In this document: positions 54,108 to 63,358 of the stretch, one piece after another
Numbering within the stretch: position 1 is the first letter of the stretch
Layout: each line of letters begins with the position of its first letter
Assembly (NCBI GenBank): GCA_022749755.1
Contig: CM040450.1
Span: 3,896,913 to 3,960,912, forward strand
Origin: Azadirachta indica
Lineage: Eukaryota; Streptophyta; Magnoliopsida; Sapindales; Meliaceae
Length of the DNA stretch: 64,000 bases
Reading direction: 5' to 3'
Position numbers and translations under genes: made by a program
The notes under the pieces: generated by a model
What the model saw: the letters and a program-made list of their open reading frames with translations, nothing else
The model's database searches: none
Told to the model about the DNA's origin: nothing

Positions 54108-55912
54108 CTACCACATTGAAGGTACATATACCTGTTCTTTCAGATTTTGAGTTGCACTTTCAGTAGGAAAACCCCTCACCCCGCCAATTGTCCACTGTGA
54201 TATAATCCCTGCAGAAATTGCAAAGCGAAGCTGCCTTTCCAACATATCCTGATTTTCAAACATATCAGGATAAGTGGTCAGCTTTCTCATTATACCAGCA
54301 ACTACAGCATCACCAGAACCTGTCCTATCACAGGTGAAGGGTGTTATGAGCACATCTTCTGTTCCAACTACCACACCATCAAATGAAGGGCCATAGTAAT
54401 GAATCCGAAGTGTTCCATCAGTCACAAACAAAAATTTAAGGCCGTCATGGCACAATGGAGAGATTTCCTCATGGGTGTAATGATAATAATCCCGTCGGTT
54501 CTTGGTTTGCTCAAAATTTTCAGCATAGTATTGTGGCTGGTAAGTTCTTTTCCTCTCGTAATACTCTTCATCCAAAAGAAATTCCAGCTCCTGCCTAGAT
54601 ACCTCAATAATATCTGCTGCATTCCATGCTTTCTTGATTAATTGCCGCGTCTCGTCACGTGATCTCCACAAAGGCAATGGCAAATTTAAATCGAAAAATA
54701 TAAGCCCTCCAAACTTCTTAGACCATTCAATTGCTTTATAAAGTGTCGATTCCATTGTGGGGGACATTAGAACTTCAGAATTGAAGTGGAAAATTCTAGC
54801 CTGCAGTAGATAAGATACGAAAAATTCCACATTCAATCAATGAATTCAATTCAATTCATTACTTGGTATACAATTTTGTCCGTATAACCCCACTTAGTTC
54901 AACCATTTTGAACAATTTGTTCTCATTAAAGTGGACAAAAAAAATCTATTACATATGCAGCAAGGCTAAGAATTTCATATTCCAAAGGCAGGCTTATATT
55001 TCATGAACAATTATTCAATAGGCAAAACAATAAGTTTGAATAAGTTAATCATTAATCTTAAACCTCAGCATAAAGTTCACTAAATTTTACCTCTTTGAGC
55101 ACAGCCAAGTTTAATTCAGAGCTACGAAGCAAATCCTCAGCTGCAGCTTTCACTGTCTCCGCCCTCATCTTCCCATCCTCGAATTTAATCTTCACATATG
55201 TGCATCCAGTTTTCACATTCTCATCAAACTTCACCGCGCGCGTCTGCACTTTCTCTTTATTCATCATCAAAACCAAGTCGTCCCCATAATCATCGGCGCC
55301 AACCTTCCCCATGAAAGCCGCCCTCCCTCCCAGCCTCACGTGGGATATTGCTACGTTGGACGGCGGCCCTCCTGGCGCCCTTACAAACTCTGGTGGGTCC
55401 CACTGGAGCATCTTCCATGTTGAGTATATATCGGGGTGCATCTGGTTATCGTGCACTCTCACCGTCGGCACGAACTCTTTCTGTACGGCGCCGAAGCAAC
55501 ATACTAAAGGAGGATCATAGTGCGGAAAGTCCATATCGTCGTCGTAATCCTCGAAATCTTCAACTGACTCCTCTGTCCTACTAGTTTCTTTGGCGTCAAT
55601 TGAGCCATTTTCGACTTGGGTTTTCTTTGAACGCCCGGCTTTCTTCGTTGCGGAAGCTTCTGTAGTTGAAGAAGCTGACGTGGCTTTCTTTTTACGGCCT
55701 CGGCGACGGGGTTTTGGCGATTCAATGGCTCCATTGTTGCTGCCATTATCGTCAGCAGCAGAAGCTTTGGGCCGGTTCAGTAAATAATCATAATGTGGCT
55801 TCACTTTTCGTATCAACGTTCTGCGTTTAAAAAATTGACCATTGGTTTCGTTAGGGCTTATAAGCAGAGAAGGAGAGTAACGAAAGTGAGGAAGATGAAG
55901 AAACGTTGCCAT
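54108..55912 (-). CDS. FLN1: Fructokinase-like protein FLN1, plastid nucleoid
   Basis: Two exons on the minus strand, 55912-55091 and 54800-54108, give 504 residues. An N-terminal plastid-targeting sequence is followed by a low-complexity region with a basic PKPRRRGRKKK motif and an acidic stretch (DFEDYDDDMDF), then a pfkB carbohydrate-kinase domain: APGGPPSNVAISHVRLGG near 190, FFDLNLPLPLWRS near 310, and a modified second signature TCDRTGSGDAVVAG at about 431-443. FLN1 (At3g54090) belongs to the plastid-encoded RNA polymerase complex and binds thioredoxin z; sugar kinase activity is not thought to be its role. The frame at 55058 reads past the donor and is not the real end. Confidence 0.95.
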
Positions 55913-56304
55913 TGTTTGAGGGTTTATCCGGGGGTTTCTTGTCTTCTAAATTTTATCGGGTTGTCAGTTTTGGACTCGATTAATCGGGCCGGGTCAACAT
56001 TGATTTTGTCACCTAAGTTTCGAGTCTCATAATCCAACGGCTGACATGCCGCTGGTTGTGTCAGCATGAACGTATTTCGACCGTTAGATAAAAAGTGTTT
56101 CCAAATTGCGGACAATGAAGTCTCTTTGTATTTCTCCTTGGGTTTTGCTTTGGTTGGGGGTTTTCTTCTTGTTTGTTCTTCCTAAGCAAAAGGGTGCGTT
56201 TTCTGTTGTTGAAAGCAGTACAAATTTTAACTCTTGAGTTCCATCTGTTGACGGGAAACCGGTTTTACTTTGAAGTTTTTCTCTTCCAAGTTCCATAATC
56301 ACAG
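55913..56304. promoter_or_regulatory. Short divergent promoter shared by FLN1 and the YOS1-like gene
   Basis: Under 400 bases separate the FLN1 start codon from the donor of the YOS1-like 5' UTR intron. The two genes therefore share a compact bidirectional promoter. No clear TATA box was found for either. Confidence 0.5.
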
Positions 56305-56985
56305 GTCAGTACTGCTATGATCTAATCGTTTGTTTTTGTTTTCAAGGAGTAATTTTAGCGGTTCAGTCCTGATTTCTGTTTCTTGTGGTTATTACAACTT
56401 ATAATTGAAGATTATTTCATTTTTCATTCGCAGACACCTGTTGATTTGCTAGCCAATCGATACCAGAATTCCAGAATCTTATGTTTTTTCCGATAATAAC
56501 TTTTCATCGTATTAGAAGAATTGTTACCGACCTGTGTTTGCTTATTTCTGTTGAATTATGGCCTGCATGTGACAGTTTTAAATCACAGAGATCATATGAG
56601 TTTATAGTATCGTCAGTGTTATAGTTTCAGTAGAGAATACATTCAAATATAGAGATTTTTCTGTGCTTTTTTTTTTTTTCCTTTTGGAATGATGAAATGC
56701 AAATCTGAAACATGTTTTATTGAAACTTTGATGAATTTGCTGTTAATGAAATTTGTAGATTACTTTCGTAGGTGCATAGCTGTATTCTTAACGATTACCA
56801 TAGAATCAGGTTTTGGAAAATCTTCTAATCGTGTGTGCTCTTATTCTGTTTCTTGCATTATGATTGTTGGTTGAGCTGTATTTTAGTTCACCACATGGTT
56901 GAATTCTCTTTCAAAAAGTCCCCTGTTGGAGTTTAAGCAAAGTGTTTGTCCCCAAATTGAGAGTTTAGCTTTTTCTTTGGTGCAG
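56305..56985 (+). other. Predicted 5' UTR intron of the YOS1-like gene
   Basis: A consensus donor ACAG|GTCAGT at 56305 and a pyrimidine-rich acceptor TTTGGTGCAG ending at 56985, six bases before the start codon, flank an AT-rich interval. This explains the frame that stays open upstream of the start. Confidence 0.65.
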
Positions 56986-56991
56986 AAAATC

Positions 56992-57225
56992 ATGGGTTTC
57001 TGGACTTTCCTGGAAGGCCTTCTGCTTTTTGCTAATGCAATGGCAATACTAAACGAGGATCGGTTCCTTGCTCCAAGAGGGTGGACACTGGCAGAACTGC
57101 AAGCAGGTAGAAGAAATTCCCTAAAAGGGCAAGTCATTGGGCTAATTCACGCGTGCCAGTTCATGAGATTACCACTTATTCTTTTGAATATCATCACTAT
57201 CGTAGTGAAACTGGTTTCTGGGTGA
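56992..57225 (+). CDS. YOS1-like ER-to-Golgi transport protein
   Basis: A single coding exon of 77 residues. It starts MGFWTFLEGLLLFANAMAILNE, a hydrophobic N-terminal segment, and ends with a second one (LPLILLNIITIVVKLVSG). Between them lie FLAPRGW and a basic loop. This is the complete Yos1/IER3IP1 family pattern, small two-span proteins needed for vesicle transport between ER and Golgi. Plant homologues I recall are At2g37975 and At3g54085. The start is fixed by the acceptor just upstream and by family length; the longer open frame from 56899 would add intron sequence. Confidence 0.92.
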   Translation: MGFWTFLEGLLLFANAMAILNEDRFLAPRGWTLAELQAGRRNSLKGQVIGLIHACQFMRLPLILLNIITIVVKLVSG

Positions 57226-57746
57226 GCTTGAAGAAGATAAGAGAAATTCATGGCTTGTCACATACATTAACAAATGTACAACAGAATGATTTTCAGCCAT
57301 GCGTTCAGTCCTTAGGTTGAGGGCTGAAAATAACGAGATGTGTAATCTGTAAATCTCATCAGTTTTTAGACTCGGGAGGTAATGTTCCTCTCTTTCTTGT
57401 GGGTTGTTTGATATTGACGAGTGAAAGAAATGGCTATGCAGTGACTGTATTATCCAGAGCTGTTAGTGTCATCGATTGGCTTCCAAGTTACATAAATTCT
57501 TAGCTAATGCTTTGGATGACATGTATTAACGGCCATGTTTGAACATCATTCACATTCTTGGTTACAAGAGAAATTAGATACTTCATTCTTCTGACATTTG
57601 TAACGCAAAAGAGATTTAACATTAAAACTTACATTATTTACTTAATAACATTATGACAGAGATGATTTTCTGAACTACAAAACGGAAAATCATATTTCAA
57701 AAGGAAAAAAAAAAGAAGAAAATAAGCTTCCATTTCATTGAACCAT

Positions 57747-58346
57747 TCACTCAACTGGAATCATAATCTCGTTAGTCCTGAAAACAGGCATAGTCCAAGG
57801 TGGATTATACCTAGCCAGCCAGAAATCCCCAGTAACTTTATACCCATCTTTCTCCAAGCTTTTCTTCAACTTATCCACCTTCGCTTCCACCACTTCATCT
57901 TTTGCAACTCCTCCAAATCTCACCACTCCATACTTCCTCTCCCCCTCCTCTCTTATCACCACCCTCTCATCCACCGGCTTCGGCGCCTCTTCCGCCTTCT
58001 GATACTTTGCCGGCAACAGAAACTGCATTGTCACCAACTTTTCTTCACTCTTTGTCACCACAGGAGCTGTCATGGCAATCTTTTCTCCTCCAGGAGAGTA
58101 TTTAGTAATTACTGGAGCTGTCATAGCAATCTTTTCGGGCATGGCGTTCTGTGGATTGCCTAAGGCGCCTATGTAACTTGCCAGCACTGAAAAGCCTCCG
58201 TCTTTGTTACCCTTGAAGGAAGATGGATCATATATGACTTCGGCTATAACCGAGGGTGCATATTTGCGGATTTCATAATGTGGTGTGGACTGAATAACTT
58301 TATATTTGGGAGTTTCAACGCTGATTTTCCCAAAAATCATACCCAT
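57747..58346 (-). CDS. SOUL haem-binding family protein
   Basis: A single-exon gene of 199 residues if translation starts at ATG 58346 (MGMIFGKISVETPKY), where family members such as Arabidopsis At2g37970 begin. The same frame is open upstream to an ATG at 58487, adding 47 residues with a hydrophobic stretch; this could be a targeting extension or 5' UTR. The SOUL/HBP fold is shown by YEIRKYAPSVIAEV, FSVLASYIGALG, EKIAMTAPV-TK and FWLARYNPPWTMPVFRTNEIMIPVE. The EKIAMTAPV-TK motif occurs twice in tandem. SOUL proteins bind haem or porphyrins, and the plant cytosolic members are proposed haem carriers. The long plus-strand frame at 57738-58163 is its shadow. Confidence 0.93.
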   Translation of the reverse strand: MGMIFGKISVETPKYKVIQSTPHYEIRKYAPSVIAEVIYDPSSFKGNKDGGFSVLASYIGALGNPQNAMPEKIAMTAPVITKYSPGGEKIAMTAPVVTKSEEKLVTMQFLLPAKYQKAEEAPKPVDERVVIREEGERKYGVVRFGGVAKDEVVEAKVDKLKKSLEKDGYKVTGDFWLARYNPPWTMPVFRTNEIMIPVE

Positions 58347-58499
58347 ACTGATGAATCGAGTTGGATTGGTAAAGACCGAACGCTGCTTGATTCTAATAAT
58401 GGTGTCTTTCACCTTACGAAGGTAGATATATATAACCGTGAAGAATAGCAGAAGACTATATCTGCCTCTCGAATCTGGATTGTTCAAACATAGTTCTTG

Positions 58500-59856
58500 G
58501 GAAGGACGTTAAGACTACTTGCAAGAATGTAGCTTTGCCACTTGTGGCGACAATTGGGCGTCGGCGTTTGTGGATTTCATCTAGCCACGTCCTGCGCGCT
58601 TCAAGTCTACACTGTTGCAAAATAACTCAGTTTGAGCCTCTCATCAACAAAGGTTAAATTCAGTTTTAGTTGACTAATTTGATGATCTAAACCAGCAACC
58701 AACAAGTTGAATATGAAAGTTTAACACCGCAATCGTCTGTTACACTAATTTGAAGAAGATAGGCAGGGATTCGTCATTCCACTTCAAGTCTTTTTTTCTT
58801 TAAAAATAGAAAAATAAACACATTAAGCATTAATTTCATTTGAAATTGTCGTGCCATAAATTACTTTGTCAACATTTTTATAATTAAAATTTGATAAAAT
58901 TTAACTCCTAAATTAAAATATTTATCAAACACTTTACCATTTATGTTATAAAAATTAAGTTAAACCATATCCATTATTGAAAAACCGGCAAAGCAAAAAG
59001 AACAGAAAAATTGCAGTTTGGGGACACAAAACATGGCAATCCACCAGAAACGCTGGAATGGATCATGAAGTACGTAGGACAGCTGAGGAGTTACGAGTAA
59101 TAGAATTCTTCGGCTGCAACTAAGAAATAATCCAAACAACATTTTCTATTATTGCCAAACTTGCCTCCAGCAGCACAAAGCTTGAACGAAACCCAACTGA
59201 TGCCAGCCTAGTAATCTAGCTAATTCAATTTCTCTAGTATAATTTTATATTCTACAATTTCCAAGACAAGCAATCAGATGATTTACACAACTATGAACAT
59301 CATATCCAATTTTCCCACTGTCCTTTATGCATTCCCTGCAACTTCATTTCTGAGGTAGATGAAAATACCCTGGCAGCAACAAAATTTGATTAGAAGCACC
59401 CATCCCTTATGAACATAGGCCATTCCTGCCTATCTGCACTCCATAATTTTCAGCCAACCGCGAACTTATAGATGGTAGTCTTTATAAAAAGAGAAAATAA
59501 GCAACAGCATTTATAAAAGCAAATTAGTCACTGCAACAAACTGTCAAATACATTAAATCGTACACCCTGATATATCTTCTACGTCTACTTTAATCAAACA
59601 CTAAGATACTGAACTAGAGAAGTGTGTCCAGACATTACAGTGTATCATTAACAAAAACTACACTGTTGAAAATTAAGGTGATTAACATTTACCAATATTA
59701 ACATGAGATCTGAGATTAACAAAGAGCAACTAAACTTAACAAAAAGCTTGGCAATACAGAGCAGAAATGAGTGTAAAGTTTTTTCCTGACTGAAATGACC
59801 AATACAAAGTTCCCAAGAAATATCAGAATGGTAATACATCATTTTGACTTCCATGT
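58500..59856 (-). other. Downstream part of the snoRNA locus, no coding region
   Basis: On the minus strand this follows the snoRNA array. Frames such as 58960-59142 and 59648-59854 resemble nothing. It may be the spliced 3' portion of a host transcript: pyrimidine-rich acceptor-like sites occur, for example TTTGTTGCAG near 59534. SOUL promoter sequence lies at the low-coordinate end. Confidence 0.3.
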
Positions 59857-59933
59857 TAGACCAAGGAGCCTAAACTTGAGTAGCTGGATGATAATTATCC
59901 TAAATTATAAAAAGTTACGAAATCATTGCACCA
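59857..59933 (-). pseudogene. Possible decayed U14 copy
   Basis: It sits at the same spacing after the degenerate C/D copy (about 27 bases) as the real U14 does after its neighbour. It keeps a TTTGGT--AATGAT-like start and a CTCCTTGGTCTAAC end resembling the U14 box-D guide region, but lacks the ATTCGCAG domain. The evidence is weak and rests on position plus partial similarity. Confidence 0.25.
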
Positions 59934-59954
59934 AAGATAAAATATAAGACGGTA

Positions 59955-60039
59955 GGATCTCGTAATGTTGTGATTATCTTCAATTCCACCTTGAAAGTTG
60001 TAGATAGATAATGCAGTTCATAAATAACATCATTGATCC
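59955..60039 (-). pseudogene. Degenerate copy of the 85-nt C/D snoRNA
   Basis: Exactly 85 nt, like the intact copy at 60593-60677, and clearly similar along most of its length, including the central TTATCTATCT region. The GGATC/GATCC closing stem and AATGATGT box C are kept, but box D reads ACGA instead of CTGA. It is probably inactive, or dependent on an unusual box D. Confidence 0.6.
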
Positions 60040-60135
60040 AAAAGAAAAAAACACAAACAAACAAACAAACAAAACAAAACAAAAAAAAAATCTAGCTAAT
60101 GCCACTGAGTAAAAAATGAATGATTCAAATTACTA

Positions 60136-60241
60136 CCCCACAAGCTTCTTCACAGACAATCCAAGCATGGGTGGAGCTAACAGAGAAGTTAGGTTAAACA
60201 AAAGTAAAATTATCCCAAAACATAAATTTAGCATCACTCAG
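60136..60241 (-). pseudogene. Degenerate copy of the first C/D candidate
   Basis: Similar to 60827-60892 at both ends (AGTGATG start; GATTG--GTGAAGAA--TGTGGGG end) but with about 40 extra bases inside and no CTGA box D. It precedes the degenerate 85-nt copy just as the intact candidate precedes the intact one. Confidence 0.4.
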
Positions 60242-60445
60242 CTAAGTACTCCTAAGCATCCTAATTAAACCAATGACTAAGATTTAAGTTGAGAACCATA
60301 GAACATTCAAAACTGAGAACAATACAACATACAAAACTGATAAATCATGCTCACAATCAGAACCATAGTTGAGTCATCCAATGCCAATAAAACTGATAAA
60401 ACTCCAGCACCCAAAGACTAAACTAACAATGCTAAATTAAATAGA

Positions 60446-60569
60446 GGTCTCAGACATCCAAGGAAGGATTATAGCAGCACTAGCGCTCAAGCCCGGTGAA
60501 GGCGAAAGCTCTTAGGCGGCCACTGCGAATGTTTTGAGAAACAAGCCTTAAGAGTTGTCATCGTTGACC
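60446..60569 (-). ncRNA. U14: U14 box C/D small nucleolar RNA
   Basis: Read on the minus strand. A perfect 4-bp closing stem (GGTC with GACC) brackets box C (ACGATGA, one change from RTGATGA; plus-strand 60558-60564) and box D (CTGA; 60450-60453). Both hallmark U14 elements are present. CATTCGCAG (60523-60531) complements CTGCGAATG near the 5' end of 18S rRNA. CCTTCCTTGGATGT, immediately before box D (60454-60467), complements ACATCCAAGGAAGG of 18S and guides 2'-O-methylation there. The GC-rich middle forms a hairpin-like insert, which makes it about 124 nt, longer than animal U14. U14 is needed for 18S rRNA processing as well as methylation. Confidence 0.93.
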
Positions 60570-60592
60570 AAAACAATAAGTTTCACCAATTT

Positions 60593-60677
60593 GGATCTCA
60601 GCCAATTACAATTATCTTCAATTCCTTTTAGAAAGTTGCAGATAGATAACGCAGTATATTAACAACATCATTGATCC
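60593..60677 (-). ncRNA. Box C/D snoRNA, 85 nt
   Basis: On the minus strand a perfect 5-bp stem (GGATC with GATCC) closes an 85-nt RNA with box C AATGATGT next to the 5' stem and box D CTGA next to the 3' stem. It lies between the first C/D candidate and U14 in the same orientation. A diverged copy of the same length is found 640 bases further along. The rRNA target could not be assigned by eye. Confidence 0.75.
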
Positions 60678-60826
60678 AAAAGAAAAAAACAGGAGCAAGC
60701 AAGCAAGCAAAAAACAAACAAACAGAACAAAAATCTAGCTAATGCCGCTAACTGAGTAAAAAATTTGAACTTGCAGCTAAAAATCATTTTACTCAGTCAA
60801 AAAGAGAGCACCTCAGAGAAAAATTT

Positions 60827-60892
60827 CCCCATCAGTTTCTTCACTAGCAATCAAAGTGCAAGGATAACAATTTTATAGACTCATCACTGATG
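60827..60892 (-). ncRNA. Candidate box C/D snoRNA, about 66 nt
   Basis: On the minus strand a perfect box C (GTGATGA, 60881-60887) is followed 45 bases later by a perfect box D (CTGA, 60832-60835). The flanks can form only a short imperfect stem (CATCA with TGGGG). It is the first element after the promoter and its ends are partly conserved in a downstream copy. The target is unknown. It is less certain than its neighbours. Confidence 0.5.
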
Positions 60893-60994
60893 CCCATGTC
60901 ATGCACCCAAAATTATAAAATTATTAATTAGAGAAAAAAAGATGAAACCCTAAATTAATCAGCGAATGTAAAAATGGAGCAGGGATGTGCTTAC

Positions 60995-61030
60995 ATGGCT
61001 GTACCGTGGAAGTTCGGGATTCAATTTGGA
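60995..61030 (-). other. Predicted short first exon of the snoRNA host transcript
   Basis: It lies 15-35 bases downstream of the TATA box on the minus strand and ends at a consensus donor CCAT|GTAAGC (60995). The short frame at 60924-61184 spans promoter, exon and intron and is not a protein gene. The first exon would end in AT, so a start codon could be completed by the next exon, but none was recognised. Confidence 0.4.
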
Positions 61031-61043
61031 ATTTCTTATGGGA

Positions 61044-61175
61044 TTTATAAGAGAGAACCCTAACCCTAACTCTGGAAGTATCTGTTTGTGAAGTGACTTC
61101 AGCAATAATCGGGGCTCCGTTTGGGAGCAGCGCTGATTTAAACCCGTTCAAGTATGGGCCACTCCTAAAAGCCCA
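61044..61175 (-). promoter_or_regulatory. Promoter of the snoRNA locus: site II, telo-box, TATA
   Basis: In order towards the transcript on the minus strand: two site II elements (TGGGCT at 61170-61175 and its complement-type TGGGCC at 61155-61160), a double telomeric motif (AACCCTAACCCTAA on the plus strand, 61056-61069), and a TATAAA box (61044-61049). A further telo-box lies downstream at 60945-60954. Site II plus telo-box is the known signature of plant ribosomal protein and snoRNA cluster genes. Confidence 0.8.
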
Positions 61176-61520
61176 AGTGAGCAAGCAACCCTCGAGTCCA
61201 GGCGATTAAACAAAAAACGAGAAGGAAACTACATAAAAGGGCTCACATTAGCCATCATAGTTATGACCACCTTCACATAAACAATCCTTTAAAATTAGAA
61301 AGTTAAAATCAAACATTTAGAATTGATGGGGGTTAGCCACTTGGGGTTCGTTAGGAGGATTTGGAGAACAGCCTTTAAACCTATTTTTTGATTACAAAGA
61401 ATGTTATCCACCGTATACATGAAGGCTATCGTTAAAATATAGATAAATTTTCTTCAACACATGAGGGTAAAATATTACTTAAATTGATTAATGATATTTA
61501 AATAGTATAATATGCGATTC

Positions 61521-61690
61521 CATCAAAAAATTTCTGACACAATATACTCAAATTAAGTGAAGATATCCGATTGTGGCATATGCAACTCCATCAAAAAAAT
61601 TTTAATAAATTTATGATGTAATATATTTAAATTGGGTGAAAATATCATAGTAAAGATATATTGGATTTTATCAAAAAATTTCTAACAAAA
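61521..61690. repeat. Diverged AT-rich tandem repeat, about 2.5 units
   Basis: The phrase ATCAAAAAATTTCT recurs in variant form near 61521, 61589 and 61669, each followed by AATAT-rich sequence and A-A-A-T-T-G/A-G-G/T-GTGAA. Unit length is about 70-80 bases and the copies differ at many positions. Confidence 0.6.
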
Positions 61691-61818
61691 TTTTGGTGTA
61701 ATATTAGTAATTTGTATATATAATATTAAAAAAAAAAAAAGGAATTGACGTGGATTTTATTGGTAATTTTTCAATTACACATCCCATAAATATATTCGCT
61801 ATGGGTTGAATTATTATC

Positions 61819-62465
61819 TGTCACTTGGCTACCTATGTAGCGAGTCAATGTCGAAATATGCATGTCGATTTACGGACTCGCCAAAATGAGCAATGAGCTA
61901 AACAACTAGACCCAAATAGGGTGGGTGTGATTCGAGTATGAGATAACCCGATCCAAGAGGAGTAGTGACGTGAGTCTAATAATGTGACAAGTTAGTTCGC
62001 ATAACGTCACATTTGCTTAACTTAGGCAAGTGAAAAAGATGGGTAGTCAAATACATAGGTGACACGACGAGATGACCAATGAAACGTGAGCACGTAATAA
62101 GAGTGGGAGGTGGAGGCATTTCCTTCTCGAGAAAGCCACCAATAAACTCGTGGCAAAGTGAGAGCAGTTAGGTACCACTCACCAAGGCAAGGCAACCCAC
62201 AATCACGTGTATAGGATGACAACAACTCCATTTGCCGTAGAACCTACATAAATTATTATGCTTTCTAAAGTGAGATAAGTAACTCTTTTCTACAAAAAAA
62301 ATTCACACACACTTGACACATTGTTCCAAAAACTTATTCAATACATTTTCCCTATTTGCTCTGACTTTTAAGTATTGAAGAGTTTTTAGACCTTACTATT
62401 CATCTCTTAGTAGAAAGTCACCAATTAATACCAAACCGAATTGTAACTTCATTCCATTGTAGACA
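61819..62465 (+). mobile_element. Possible old LTR retrotransposon fragment (solo-LTR-like)
   Basis: The interval begins TGTC and ends GACA, like LTR termini. It is followed about 50 bases later by TGGTATTCAGG, reminiscent of an initiator-tRNA primer binding site. It is richer in G and C than its surroundings, without coding potential. I found no target-site duplication and no second LTR, so this is tentative. Confidence 0.3.
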
Positions 62466-63251
62466 CATTTCTTACAAAGTTGACAAATAGTGTTTGTTAA
62501 CTAAAATTCTTATTAGGTGGTATTCAGGTGATAGTGGATCAATTTTCAGCATCAACAACATTTAAATACTTATATAATAATGGATGATGATGAAATTTGA
62601 ATGTTCGCGTTGTACAAAATAAGAACATAAATTTAGCTAATAGTAATACAATATATCCTTGTGTTGCTAAGGACTGATTCAAGTCCGTATTAAACTTTGC
62701 GATTGAAAAATATTAGTTTACATAATAATTTTAACCCAAAAAAAGTTCATTGTATTTAAAACTTTTAGTTGTATCAATTCAACTAGAAATTTATCACACA
62801 CTAGTAATGGATATATATATATTTTTGTTAAAATATGAAATTTAAAATGATAAAACACCTATTTTTTTAATTTGAAATTTGGATTTACATTCAATATTTT
62901 CAGAAATTTTAGAGAATAATAGGGTTGACATTTAACAAAAATATTAGGAAACTCCAGATGCTGGTGAGTGTAATTAAGTATTTGACTAATATGCCCTTCA
63001 ATTAAATTACGCTCCTAACCCAATCATAAATCATAATCAGCCAGCGCAAACCTCCATAAGTCAGATATTTAGTGCTATCCAGCTCAGCAGGAATCTAAAT
63101 TCGAAATTCGAAATCCAAAACCAGCTCAATCAAATCTCAATTCCCGACCGTTGAAAAATTACAGCTCATTTTTCACTAATTCAAAACCAATCACATTCTG
63201 CGTCGCCGTTCAAATCTCACGCAAAAATCCAACCGTTGGAGCAAAACTTTC

Positions 63252-63257
63252 TATAAA
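63252..63257 (+). promoter_or_regulatory. TATA box of the beta-tubulin gene
   Basis: TATAAA about 107 bases before the start codon, followed by a C-rich stretch (ACCCCCACCGTCCCC-like) and a CT/A-rich leader. The spacing fits a transcription start near 63285. Confidence 0.75.
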
Positions 63258-63358
63258 GACCCCCACCGTCCCCAATCCCTTTTCTCCTCCCTAAACTAAA
63301 AACATCTCTTCAAAATTCTCTGTAAATTTCTCTTCAAAATTTTTAATTCATATTCAAA

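Larger units (their letters stand above)
59857..60892 (-). repeat. Tandem duplication of a snoRNA unit
   Basis: Two diverged copies of the same block lie head to tail about 640 bases apart. Matching parts include the 85-nt snoRNA (60593-60677 versus 59955-60039), the adjoining ATCTAGCTAATGCC and ACTGAGTAAAAAAT strings, CAAA-rich simple repeats, and the first candidate with its remnant. The promoter-proximal copy has intact boxes while the distal one is decayed. Confidence 0.75.
61176..63251. other. Intergenic region upstream of beta-tubulin
   Basis: About 2 kb with no protein gene. It contains a diverged tandem repeat near 61.5-61.7 kb and a possible LTR fragment at 61.8-62.5 kb, listed separately. 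A short TA run lies near 62810. The last 250 bases are the tubulin promoter. Confidence 0.5.

Noticed and set aside
57738..58163. 141-residue plus-strand open frame rich in His and Leu
   Set aside because: It is antisense to the SOUL gene, whose domain is unmistakable; the composition reflects the complementary codons.
60924..61184. 86-residue minus-strand open frame
   Set aside because: It overlaps the site II, telo-box and TATA elements and the first exon and intron of the snoRNA locus. The translation resembles nothing.
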